In this document: positions 21,001-31,262 of the stretch, piece by piece
Numbering within the stretch: the first letter of the stretch is position 1
Layout of the letters: the number at the start of each line of letters is the position of its first letter
Assembly (NCBI GenBank): GCA_001643675.2
Contig: LSRY02000056.1
Coordinates: 439,001-503,000, forward strand
From: Monocercomonoides exilis
Lineage: Eukaryota > Preaxostyla > Oxymonadida > Polymastigidae
DNA length: 64,000 nt
Direction of reading: 5' to 3'
Position numbers and translations under genes: made by a program
The notes under the pieces: model-generated
Told to the model about the DNA's origin: nothing
Database searches by the model: none
What the model saw: the letters and a program-made list of their open reading frames with translations, nothing else

Positions 21001-21418
21001 CATCTTCTTCATGGTCTTTCTCTTCTCCGTCTTCTTCTTTCTCTTCTCTTGCCTTCTAGCACCTGCCCATCTTCCTCGACATCCGCTCAGCCGCGGTGCT
21101 GCTGTAAATCTTTAATCTCTCTTTCGTGCTCTACTCAGATTATCAGTCCCAATTTCTGTTGTTGTATCGACCAATACTCGTTTCAATGCCCATCTCATCC
21201 TTCTCGCCAGTGAAGCTGCCTCCTTGTTTTGTGCTGTTGTGATGAATTACCCAGCTGACTCGCTCTCTTCTCATATCTATACTTATGAAACTGATAATAG
21301 CAATAGAAATTGTGATGATAATAGAAGTCCTTATGCAAGTGATAATAAAAGTGGATCAAGTGATTCTGTATATAGAGGGAAAAGCAACAACAACAGCATT
21401 GAAAGCAGTGAGAGATGA
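18042..21418 (+). CDS. Unrecognised Ser-, His- and Lys-rich protein, six-exon model
   Basis: I do not recognise this gene. The model is exons 18042-18080, 18245-18595, 18673-19735, 20052-20746, 21060-21103 and 21139-21418. All phases agree and the total is 2472 nt (823 residues). The first part is poly-Ser, then IEKHQLKTIFSQEFQ. Next comes a long basic His/Lys/Arg-rich region (repeated HEAHEAHETH, HRHRHGHRRRRRHRHKH), probably disordered and nuclear. The segments that look conserved are MERFPFHTPSVRLQTF and, at the C-terminus, HLPIFLDIRSAAVLL followed by LASEAASLFCAVVMNYP. Four introns end in strong pyrimidine-AG acceptors. The fifth intron is only 35 nt (21104-21138). The 313-nt intron 20747-21059 removes an in-frame TAG at 20759. 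The first exon and the 19736-20051 intron are the least certain parts. A weak minus-strand acidic ORF overlaps 18241-18486 and is probably a shadow. Confidence 0.55.
21104..21138 (+). other. 35-nt mini-intron
   Basis: GTAAAT to CTACTCAG. Removing it joins ...SAAVLL to LSVPISVVV in frame (two bases plus one). Without removal the frame stops at TAA within the donor. It is one of the shortest introns in the window. Confidence 0.6.
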
Positions 21419-21657
21419 ATAGGAATAGGAATGGGGAATGAACAAGACATCTTTTGTTTGCAATCTTATGGTGCTTCTTTGCAGGCTAGTGCAATTTTGT
21501 CTGAAGAACAGCAAGATTTTTGTGAGAATTTGACAGTCGAGAAAAAATTCAAACATGAGAAATAATATATTTTCATCGACACTCATTTTTGATAAATAGA
21601 GCGCATAATTATATTTTTGTTTTTAATTTTTTGATTGACATTTCATAAATACGTCAT

Positions 21658-22773
21658 TCATGAACATGCAAATCTATTTATTTTGAACATTAATAAAATG
21701 AGGACAAATGTATTATTCAAAGATGAATGAAGTGAAAAGACAGAAAAAAAATTAATAAACAGTTCTACAATTCTAACACGAACAAACAATTTTTCAATTA
21801 TTATTAACAAAAAATTTAACCCAAATTCCCCTTTGTCAATGTAACAGCGCAATCCGATGATGCAATCCTCGTATCCTTCTTCTTCCAACTTATCAAGTTC
21901 TTTTCTATTCTGCTCTATTGATTTCGCTTTTTCAATTTCAATAATTAGCTTTCGTTTCAAACAAAATGAAATTTCATGAAAAATTGTAAAGCATTCATAT
22001 TCTTCATATTCATTCAGTGTCTGCCATTGAATCTTCTCCAAAACAGCGTCAACAGCTCCTCTCTTCAACAAGTCATCAACTACCACATCTTTTTTTTTCT
22101 GTTGTTTTTCTTTAAGATAAAGCGCATGACCAACTAATTTTTCAAGGATTATCCTAGGCTGCTCGAAGTACTTCAGTCATGATGCTTCAATGCCCAACAA
22201 ATATTTTGTTCCACATTGTGCAAGAGAGAAAATTATGTTCCAAAATTAGTCGCCATCTCAATATAATAAACTCTTTTTTCTTATCTTTTATCTTTTTTCT
22301 TCTCTTCCGCATTTATTGTCTGTTCAAATTATTTATTAAACAATTAAGAAAAGAACAAAAACATCCGAACAATAATTCAAAAATACCCTATGCATACACT
22401 GAAACATTTTTTGCTGGGTCTGTGCATTCCGCAAAATCAAAACAGAAACAATAGGTTTATAAATTTTCTGAATGTTGGTTGAATATCCACGTAAACGAAT
22501 TACAAGCACCTTTTGAAACATCTGAAGAAGGATAATTCAAAGCTTATCTTCTGAATCATCCTTTGTCTTTCGTTTCCATGAGAACAAATGAATAAGGATG
22601 ACGAACCTTTAATTTTATTTGCGAAGAACTTTGATTGATGATCTGCGACAGCCTGAGAATGTTTGAGGTGCTTGTATTCACTGTTAAGTTGCACTCATGT
22701 AAGTTATTACACTGCTGAAGAACAAGATCTTTTCTTATTGACGAAGGGATAAGCAGATATTTCCATAAATTTC
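21658..22773 (-). pseudogene. 3' exons of an alpha-helical repeat protein, 5' part missing
   Basis: Three phase-compatible exons run right to left: 22773-22607, 22521-22387 and 22170 to a stop at 21658. The introns are 85 and 216 nt, with acceptors TTTTTGCAG, CTTCTTCAG and TGACTGAAG. The product reads as continuous amphipathic helices (WKYLLIPSSIRKDLVLQQC, RGYSTNIQKIYKPIVSVL, YFEQPRIILEKLVGHALY, LLKRGAVDAVLEKIQWQTL), like an armadillo/HEAT-type repeat protein. The last exon probably leaves its true frame after YIDKGEFG, where a GTTAAA donor occurs, because what follows is AT-biased. Upstream of the first exon lies a foldback element (22862-23106) and no further exon was found. I therefore call it a truncated gene, but a distant 5' exon cannot be excluded. 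Function not recognised. Confidence 0.5.
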
Positions 22774-22861
22774 CTGCAAAAAGTATGATGATTTTGAAAA
22801 CTGTACGTTACTTCAATTTTGTAAAATATTACAAAGCATACGACGCAATATCGGCTGCGAT

Positions 22862-23106
22862 ATGTGTTATTCTTTTTGAAAAGTCGCAAATGTTTAATTC
22901 TCAGATAAATAAAAAATTTCAAATTTTACTCAAATTTTTGTTAACACAAACCAAACTTCACTAACATGGAATCTATAACTTGATAATGCCATTTCATGAA
23001 TAGTTAAGAAGATTCATGAGCGGTAACGAGAATTTGAGCAAAATATGAATTTTTTGATTTATTTGAAAATTAAACTTTTGCGACTTTTCAAAAAGAATGA
23101 CCCATA
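22862..23106. repeat. Foldback element, copy C
   Basis: The left arm begins near TTCTTTTTGAAAAGTCGCAA and the right arm ends TTGCGACTTTTCAAAAAGAA, an almost exact reverse complement. Inner parts (TTTACTCAAATTTTTGTTA and TAACGAGAATTTGAGCAAAA) also pair. Relatedness to copies A and B is clear in block order, though the outer arm differs (GTCGCAAA instead of GTTCCTTTTG). Confidence 0.68.
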
Positions 23107-23266
23107 TTTTGAATGAAAATATAGTCTTGCGATAGACAAAAAAAAGTAAGTTCATGTGCGATAAAGAAACAGCCCAAAAAAAAGCAGGAGAAGAAGAAGG
23201 TTAAAAAGTGAAATCAATGTTTGAAAAAACTTATAAAGGTAATTAAACCATTATGCAAATAATCAG

Positions 23267-26006
23267 ATGCAGACTGGAAAAAATGATTATCCTCTTCGTC
23301 CTCGTTCCACAAAAAGCCGTCATTCTACAAAAATCTATGACTTATTGACATATCTTGCGGAAGACGATCCAAAAGGGTGCTTATTAAATTTCCTATTCCA
23401 CTCCAAAAAAGGAAAACCGTTTCGCGATAAGATTAATGCTCTCTATAACAGTTTGTTTTTAATTTATTTTTCACTTATTTCATTGTGATCCATTGGTTAA
23501 TTTTATTTTTCAATTTTTTGTGACTTTTTCGCATATAAAGAAAAAACTACGAACATATTAATCAAATAATTGCAGCTGTACAATTCGTCAAAAATCAATG
23601 CCAAAGTCTGCATTTTGCACTCAGTTTCTTCTGATTTTTCCTTCCAGGAGCTGCAAAACTCCGGATGGAATATTACGAAAGCAGAGTCTTATTACTCAAG
23701 AAGAAAACCTTGTAATCCAAACGAAGAAAAACAGTTTGAAACGTCAGAAAAAAGTTTACAAAAAGGTTTGATTTTCTTATATGAAATGTGTTAAATGTTC
23801 TATTTTTCATTTTCTATCTTTCTTTCTTAAAAAGCAAATGATTTCACATTGGCTGAAAGTTGGTTTTTAGCCCATAGTTCTTGTAGTTGTCAAAACGATA
23901 GAATTTCAAAAAAAAGTGTGATCCATTCTTCTTCAATAAAATTTTTTATTGATAAAGATTTATTCTGTATTTTATATTGCAGAAAAAAATAAAGATGATA
24001 AAAACAATGAAGAAAATAATAAAGATGATATTAATAAAAAAAAAAAATAAAGGATATCAAAATTTTAACAAAGAAAAAACATTCTCCTTCTCAGAAAAAA
24101 GAATTATAGAGAAAACAAAAAAAGAATTAAATTCTGAAATGAAAAAAGAAGTTGAAATAAAAATGTTTTATTCTTCTTTCTGCAAAAAGACAAAAAACTT
24201 CAAAGAAGCAAAAAAACGCACTGATCTTTGTGAGTTGTGTGTAAGAGGAGATTTTTTAGCAAATAAAGAAAAAGAATTTAAGAAAAATATGAAAGAGTTG
24301 AAAGAGGAAGAAAAAGAAGAAATAAGATTGATAAATGAGTATAAGAAAATGGCACAAAGCCAGAGAGACTTTTTTAATTTTTAAAGAAATAATTTGAAAA
24401 TGAATGAATGTGTCATATTAATGGATTTTGAAGAAAATTGGTCTCTCCCAATTTCTTTTAATGAAACTGGAAGAAGTTTTTTTGAAAAGAAACAGATTTC
24501 TCATTTATGTTTTGTTGTGTATTGTCTTGATAATTATTGAAAAATGAAAAAATGTTGTTTTAATTTTTTTTCTGAGATTTTATCTCACGATTACCGTTTT
24601 GTTTTGGAATGTTTAAATAAATTGTTACGTTTTGATATTTTTATGAAGGTTAATAATTTTTGTTTTTTTTTTGTGATAACGGTCCTCATTTCCGTAATTC
24701 GCATATTTTATATTCATTGTTTTCTCCAAATTCAATTTTTTTAAAAACAAACACTGTTCATTGTCGTTTTTTGTTGAACATCACGGTAAAAACGACTGTG
24801 ACAATGAGTTTGGATTGTTAACAAACATTTTAAATCATTATTTAAGAAACAAAGAAATTAACACTATTTATGATTTAATAGATTTTTATTGTTGTTATTT
24901 TCACACTTATTTATTTAATATCGATTCTGACGGTTCAACTATTTTTTTGTCGGTAAATAATAATTCTTCTTTTGAATCACCTTCTTCTTTATCAGCATCG
25001 GCTTCTTTTTCTTCACAATTAATAGAATCAATTGAAACAAAATGCAAAACGGAACATTTCTTTTTGAAGTATTTAACTATTTTTTTATTATTTTATTTTT
25101 TTATTTATTTTTTTAATTTATTTATTTATTTGTCAAAATTTTTTTGAAAAGTTCCTTTTGTTTAATTTTCAAATAAAGAAAATATTTCATATTTCGATCA
25201 AATTTCTGTTCCCACTCACCAAATTTTGCTGTCATGAAAATTAAATCTTAACAATGTTATTATTTCCATTTTAGTGAAGTTTCGTAAGTGGGAACAAAAA
25301 ATTAATGAAAATATGATTTTTTTCTTTATATGAAAATTAAACAAAAGGAACTTTTTAAAAAAATTTTGACATTTATTTATTATTTATTAAAATTTTCAGA
25401 CACACAGAAATGGAAAATACTATTTGGGGAGAGCTAACTCTCAATGGAATGAAAAATTATTTGCATTTCTCAAATAATGATGGAAAACTTTGTTCGTCTA
25501 CTCTTAGCACCTTTGATGAAAAAGAGATGGATGAAATGATGTGTAAAGAAAAAATGGTGGAAGATAAAAGAATTAGAAAGATATTAAAAAGATAGAAAAT
25601 GATTAAAATGAAATTTATGGTGTGAAAAAAGGAAAATTCGGAAAAAATGTGAAAAAAGTGATAGAAAACCGATTAAAATTAATTGAAAAGAAAAATTATG
25701 AAAAGTTAAATTATTTTAATGATAATTTTTTTTCTAATTCTATGTTTTTTTGACAGACTCGACTGCGTGAAGAATAGCTCAGGTATGTCTCAGGTATGTT
25801 CTTTTTCAGAATCATAAATTAATTCTAATTCTTTTTCATATAATTATAATTCAGATTTTAATTCTATTGATTCTTTATTATTTAGTCAACCACTTGAAGA
25901 CTGTTTCGCTTATTCTGTTTCCGATAAAAGGAATGAAGGTATGTGTTGTTCTGATTCAATTGAAATGGATGTGAGTGATGATGATGTGATTATTACTGAA
26001 TATTAA
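23267..26006 (+). pseudogene. Decayed DDE-type transposase gene (second transposon), superfamily not assigned
   Basis: Protein fragments in several frames follow one another in a sensible order. There is an N-terminal basic piece (23267-23455, DYPLRPRSTKSRHSTK) and a second piece (23573-23764, SFQELQNSGWNITKAESYYS). A Lys-rich piece with CELCVRGDF (about 24030-24381) shows a frame change in an A-run near 24040. Next come ILMDFEENWSLPIS (near 24419), CDNGPHFRNSHILYSLFS (near 24675) and FFVEHHGKNDCDNEFGLL (near 24764). Finally there is a C-terminal piece 25410-25595 and an acidic tail to 26006. The order D...DNG...HGKxxCDxxFG is a transposase-like catalytic layout. Stops at 24381, 24540 and others, the A-run shift and an internal foldback insertion (25131-25375) make it non-functional. 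Some gaps with T-rich acceptor-like ends could be introns. Family level is inference. Confidence 0.58.
25131..25375. repeat. Foldback element, copy A, nested in the second transposase
   Basis: The arms begin GTCAAAATTTTTTTGAAAAG and end TTTTTAAAAAAATTTTGAC. Both contain GTTCCTTTTGTTTAATTTTC or its complement, and pair over roughly 110 nt with mismatches. It lies between the HGK-containing part and the C-terminal piece of the transposase fragment. Flanks ATTTATTTATTT and ATTTATTTATTA could be a target duplication but are too low in complexity to be sure. Confidence 0.7.
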
Positions 26007-26760
26007 TTCTTTTTTTTATAAAAATGAATTGTCAAAATTTTCAAATAAACTTCAATTGAATCAAACTGATTTTCAAAAATATTTTATATTCGAAAAAAAA
26101 TTGAAACTCACTTTTGCTTTCTCAACGATTCCTTAATTTTTTTCTAAAAATCAAGGTTGAGAGCTAGATTAATTCTATCCTGTTATTTTCAATTATTATA
26201 AAAAGAAAATAACTTGCAGAGTTTGGGCTCAGAATTAGTTTCCCACGAAAGTGAGTTATAATTTTTTTCTATTAAAAAACGCACGCACACACACACACAC
26301 AAAAAAAATGAAAATAATTGGATTCGAAACAAATATTTATATTGTTTGATATTGAATTAAAAACATTCTGAAATAAACAATAAAGAATATTGAAAATATA
26401 ATTTTTAAATAATGGGTGGAACATGTTCTAAAGTAAAAAATTTTTCCCCAAGTTAAAGCAATTTTCAAGTATTAAAAAAAAAATGGTTTGTTTTTAAAAC
26501 TCTGCCAAGTACAAATACTTACAAAGCAAAAAATTATACTTCATACAAAAAATACATAATATTTGTCATTACATAAAACAACAATAGCTGCATTATAATC
26601 CAACATAGATACGATGTCATTCATGTTAAAAAAAAAGTATGACTCTTAAACAATCAATAAGATGTAAACTCTTCAAACTAACGCTATTCTTTCAATTCAT
26701 ATATAACAGCACAATTACTGATAATCAACATTTTACAGCTTCTTTTGTTTGTTGCGCTTT
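26007..26760. other. AT-rich intergenic region with an inverted repeat and a short CA tract
   Basis: Holds an imperfect inverted repeat: GAAAAAAAATTGAAACTCAC near 26092 pairs with GTGAGTTATAATTTTTTTC near 26253. A (CA)n tract lies near 26282-26301. No gene recognised. The only ORF, at 26639, overlaps the 3' end of the minus-strand gene and is not convincing. Confidence 0.5.
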
Positions 26761-29700
26761 TCACAGAAAAGTGGGATATGTTGCAAATGTTGAAAATGGG
26801 TTAGAAAATAAAACATTTCCAAATGCTGTTTGATAGTTATTGTAACGCTCATTTATTGGATGAGACACATCAGAAGGTGCGGGGAAGTGTACTGGATAAT
26901 CAAAGTTGTCAAAAATTTTGGCCAGATTTATTTTATTTGGGGTGACCCTCGGTAGCATCCAGAACAATTGTAAATTCAAAGGAATCAACACTGGCTCAAC
27001 AAGGTCGCGCATTCCAGATTCTTCCATTGCATCGTCAAGAAGGCGGAGAAGATATGTTCCCGTGTCATCTTCTTTCTCAATCTCCTCTATTTCTTCGTCC
27101 ATACTTATTAGCGATTTGAAACATGGCTGATTGGTCATTTTTCTGTTCATTTCATTGATATCAGATGGTAGACAAATAACGCTATCCAGCTGCGAGATGT
27201 TTTCCCATTCAGCTAATGGAGGCGCATTCCATAGGTTGGCTGAATGCTCCTTAAAGTATTTATTTCGCTTTGCAATCGATTTTATAAACTGCTCAATAAA
27301 ATTGAGGCGGTTCTGACGAGAGGGCAACATGAACGCAACACACTTTTCGTGGAGCACTTTGATTGCCAGACAGAACACATTACTTGGAGGAAGACTTTTT
27401 GGTGCCATCCAATAGATAAGCTGGGAAACGTATCCAATCTCAAAGATATAAGGTAGCTCCTTCACAACAGACGTCAAAGTTGTTATCACCAACAATTCAA
27501 TAAGATATTGAACAGATTCCAACGACCGAGGAACTAACATGTTGCTTTGAATACCTTTTATTGATATTGGAGCAGAAAGCGGAAATGGTGTTGACATCTT
27601 CTCCATCAGACGGCAAAAAAGGGGATCCAGAACAATTTTGTCAGCAGAGCATGACTTTTCAAGAATGAAGGTGAACAAGCACATAGCAATGTAATAGAAG
27701 CGCTGAGATGAAAGAGAATGGTGGAATTTATAAGGCGTAAAGCAATAGGAGACTTTGTACTGTAAGCTCATAAAAATGTTAAAGCTATTTCTAATGGATG
27801 ATTTGATAACAAAATCATGATCGCACTTTGTTAGCAGGTCGCAGTAATGATTTCTTGAGAACTCAAGTTCAATGCAGTTAACGTAATCAGAAATACGAGG
27901 CTGTGGATAAAAATTGCTTTCGCTTTCGCTTTGCGCAAAATGATTGTGGTCAAATCCTTTGGGAATTGAAAATGTTTCGTATTCTTTCATTTCTTTCTCT
28001 ATTTCTCTTTTGACTGCGTCCTTCATTTCTTGCTCTACATTATCCAACTCAGTCAGCAACTCACTTTCAAGCATAGAAATCAAAGAACCACAAAAATTGT
28101 CTGAAAACTTCGATAGAAGACTGAGGCATATCCAAGAATAATGCTCGAACGCTTGACACGGAAACCTGAAGAGACAATCATATAACAAAATTTAAAATAT
28201 ACAGCATGACAAGGAAATCTATTATTTTTTTCAATTTGTCAATTTGATTAATGCATCTACATGTGAAGTTTTTGATTGTTTCACAAAACAAAATTAGTGA
28301 AGAAGAATAAAACAACAATTAGCGAAAGAACATCAACAAATAGTCACCAAATATTAGAATTACATATAAATTGGTTAAAAATACTGTCATTAAAAGAAAA
28401 TGATAAAAAGAAGAGCAAACTTTGTTAATCGCCGTAATGCAACAACAGTTTTCATAATTATTGATTCAGGAAAGGATTGATGATAATTATACACTAAGTG
28501 TGCAATGATACAACATATCAGACATTCGGTGCAAGCAACAAAAATTTCAGAGAATGTAACAAGAAAAAGATCAATTAGATGGACAACATCGCATAAAAGC
28601 AAGCCAGTTGTAAAAATTTTTGTCAAATAAAGAAAACAAAAAACATCAAATTGGAAAATTTAAAGTAAAATGAAGATCATTTTAATCAAATAAACGAAAA
28701 TTGATCCATAGTGAATTTTTTCAAAAAAATTAAAAAAACAGCAAACATTTATTCGCCATAAAATCAATCATCTCAATTAAAGTTTTCCTGATCCGTTGAT
28801 ATTTGGGATGATAATCACAATCAGTAAATCTCGTTTTTGTGCACTTGTAAATTTCTCCTTTTCCCTCTTTCTCGCCTTTTTCTCTTTTATATGTCTCGCT
28901 CTTCTCGGTTTTACTCAAGTCCTCCAGCTTCTTTCTCTCATATTCTTCTTCTTCTCCTTCTTTCAGCTCCAAACTCTCAACAAGAACATACATAATGCTT
29001 TCTACTTGATATTCTGAGGCTGGCAGATATCCGAATTCTCTAAGCGCGAATAAGGCATCCAATCGCACAGAAACTGGAATTATGTCCAAGTTCTGCAAAA
29101 CAAAATCATTTGAAGAAGAATCAGACAACGATGAACACGGCACATCTGATCCTAAAGAAGAAGAAGAAGAAGAAGAAGAAGAAATTGTTGTTGTTGTTGC
29201 TGATGATGATGGTGGAGAATTTAGCTTTAACAGTTTATTTTCTCTTCCTTCATCTTCCTTCTTTTTTTGTTGTTTGCGCTTCACATTACTCTCTTGATTA
29301 TCAGATTGCTTCTTTTCTGCTTTTTTACTTCGACCTTTCGTACTTTTTTTATTTTCTTCTGTCTTTTTTACTCTCCCTTTCAACCTTTTCATTTTTGGTA
29401 TTGTAATCTTTTTATCTTTTTTTGTTGTTTTTTGTATCTTTATCCGCTTCATCATCATCATCTTCTTCTAATCTCACAAGTTGCAAAATATTACAAGCTT
29501 CATGTGTAATAATTCTTTCTTGTTTTTTCTTTGAAATTCCTCTCTTCTTATGATCCACAATTATTTCCATTAGAACCACCGGAAATTCGTAGTTTTCCAA
29601 GCAATTAAGACTCCCGTATCTTGAATAGGAGCACTCCTTCTGGACAGCGAAATGCACCAACTGCAGAGCATATAATGCACAAGACAAACCGTCTGGATCC

Positions 29701-30237
29701 TGACATCGAACAAGGATATCATTCAACCCGTCCAAAAAGTGCTGACTAACAAGCCTGTCTATAACAGTTGAATCGTTCATAAGAACTACATTTAGTAGAA
29801 ACTTCGACAGAATGGAAAGCGTTTCATTATTTTCCAAAGTGCTCATGCGCTCCACTACATCAGGAATTAATTTGTTCTTCGTGACAATTTGCTTTAGTAA
29901 AGGAGACACTAGAAAATCAGATTGCGCAATGTTTCTTGAATTTGTAAATCTGGATCTGTACATCATTGTTTCATACATATTCTTTTGTTCTTGCTGAGGA
30001 TCTTTAAGCTCGTGGAATTCCTTCGAATATGACAATGGATTTGTCAGCATTTCCATAATCATTTCATAAGTTCCAATAACTTCATCGTTACCAACAATAA
30101 AGACATATGATCCACAATCCAATAAAATTTTCAACATATCAGAAGGAACAGTTTCCATTTTCCCAATAAAATTATTCAAAAGCACAATAGCTTCTTTCAA
30201 ATTTGTTAAAAGATCAATCTGCTTCAATTTGCAAGAA
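26761..30237 (-). CDS. Large alpha-helical (armadillo/HEAT-like) protein, multi-exon, function unknown
   Basis: I do not recognise the family. Exons run right to left: 30237-28747, 28493-28421 (73 nt) and 28165-26761 (stop TGA). The two introns are 253 and 255 nt and both have the donor GTTTGC. Phases fit at both joints (ANK-L-YNYHQ and RRLTK-FPCQAF). The N-terminal third is a string of helices resembling an armadillo/HEAT solenoid. A Lys-rich, then poly-Ser, linker follows, then a second long helical part with acidic stretches. Within exon 1 the frame must change near 29410-29480, where A-runs occur. Either a 63-nt intron (donor GTGAGA after NILQL, acceptor ATAAAAAG) or a homopolymer error explains it. 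The start is not settled: an acceptor-like TTTTTAAAG precedes 30237, and a small exon ending before GTGTAAGT near 30395 may exist. Likely a cytoplasmic or nuclear scaffold, by appearance only. Confidence 0.55.
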
Positions 30238-31262
30238 CTTTAAAAAATTCAAATTCTTTCGAAATAAATAAAAAGAAATCACAGTCACACTGAAGTATTT
30301 TTTGTTATCTCATTTAGCCTTTCGGTATCTTTGGAAATATTACATAAAGATAGTATTTTCAAAGAAATATCCATTACAATTTAAAAAACTTACACTCATT
30401 ATTGGCAGGTTCGATTTTCCTATCCTATGTATATGTAACAATTTGAGCAAAATTAAATCGCAACAAAAGAAAAACAAATATTTATTTCAAGCAGATTGAA
30501 ATTAATTAATAATGAAAAAATTTCATTACAAAATGCAAAAGGAACAAAAAAGAAATGATTTATCAAAAACTAAAATTTGAAGCAAAACTTTGCATATGGA
30601 ATTTTCAGCGATAATATCTTGTCCTCTTGTTTTTATCTTCTTTGTTGAAAACATTTTTCGGAAATGGGAAGATCAGAACTACTGTTTGTTTTTTGTTTGA
30701 TGATAATTCACATAATAAAGAAACGTATCCTTGAAATATTAACTGTGTGCAAAAGAAAAAACATTTCATAAGTTTAGAAATTTCTTACAAAAAGTTTTCA
30801 TTGAATAGAATTAGAATTTCTCAATCAAAAAATATTCAAATGTTTATTTCCAGATAATCTTCAACCTTTGAGCAATGCACTGTTCAATTTTTTAATTTTA
30901 AAATGCTTTGACGTTTATAGAAGAAAACAGCAAAAATTTTAAAGAAAATAACGACTCAATTTTTTCGTAAAAGTAATATTTGATCATTAAAAATCACCTT
31001 TTATAAAATTGAAAGTGATTTCTAACTTGAAAAATTGTTGAATGTAATGAAAGCAGTTCAAATGATAAAGAAAATTAGAAGAAAAAGAGAGAAAGAGAAG
31101 AATAAGAAAGAAAGATGTGGCACAGTGAGAGAATGAGAAAGAACAGCCAAGCAAAAGAAGTGTAAAGAAGTGTGGAGTGATGATTTTTAAATAAAAATTA
31201 AAAAAAAAAGTGACTTTTATTTATTATTTTTGAGATAAAGAAAGAGATTGTGATTTGAGTTG
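30238..31262. other. Intergenic region between two minus-strand genes
   Basis: AT-rich. On the minus strand, near 30393-30399, ATGAGTGTAAGT resembles a start followed by a strong intron donor and may be the 5' exon of the helical-repeat gene, although its phase does not fit simply. Purine-rich GAAAGAGAG tracts lie at 31078-31130. The remaining sequence should contain the 3' end of the eIF3c transcript. No other gene seen. Confidence 0.45.
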
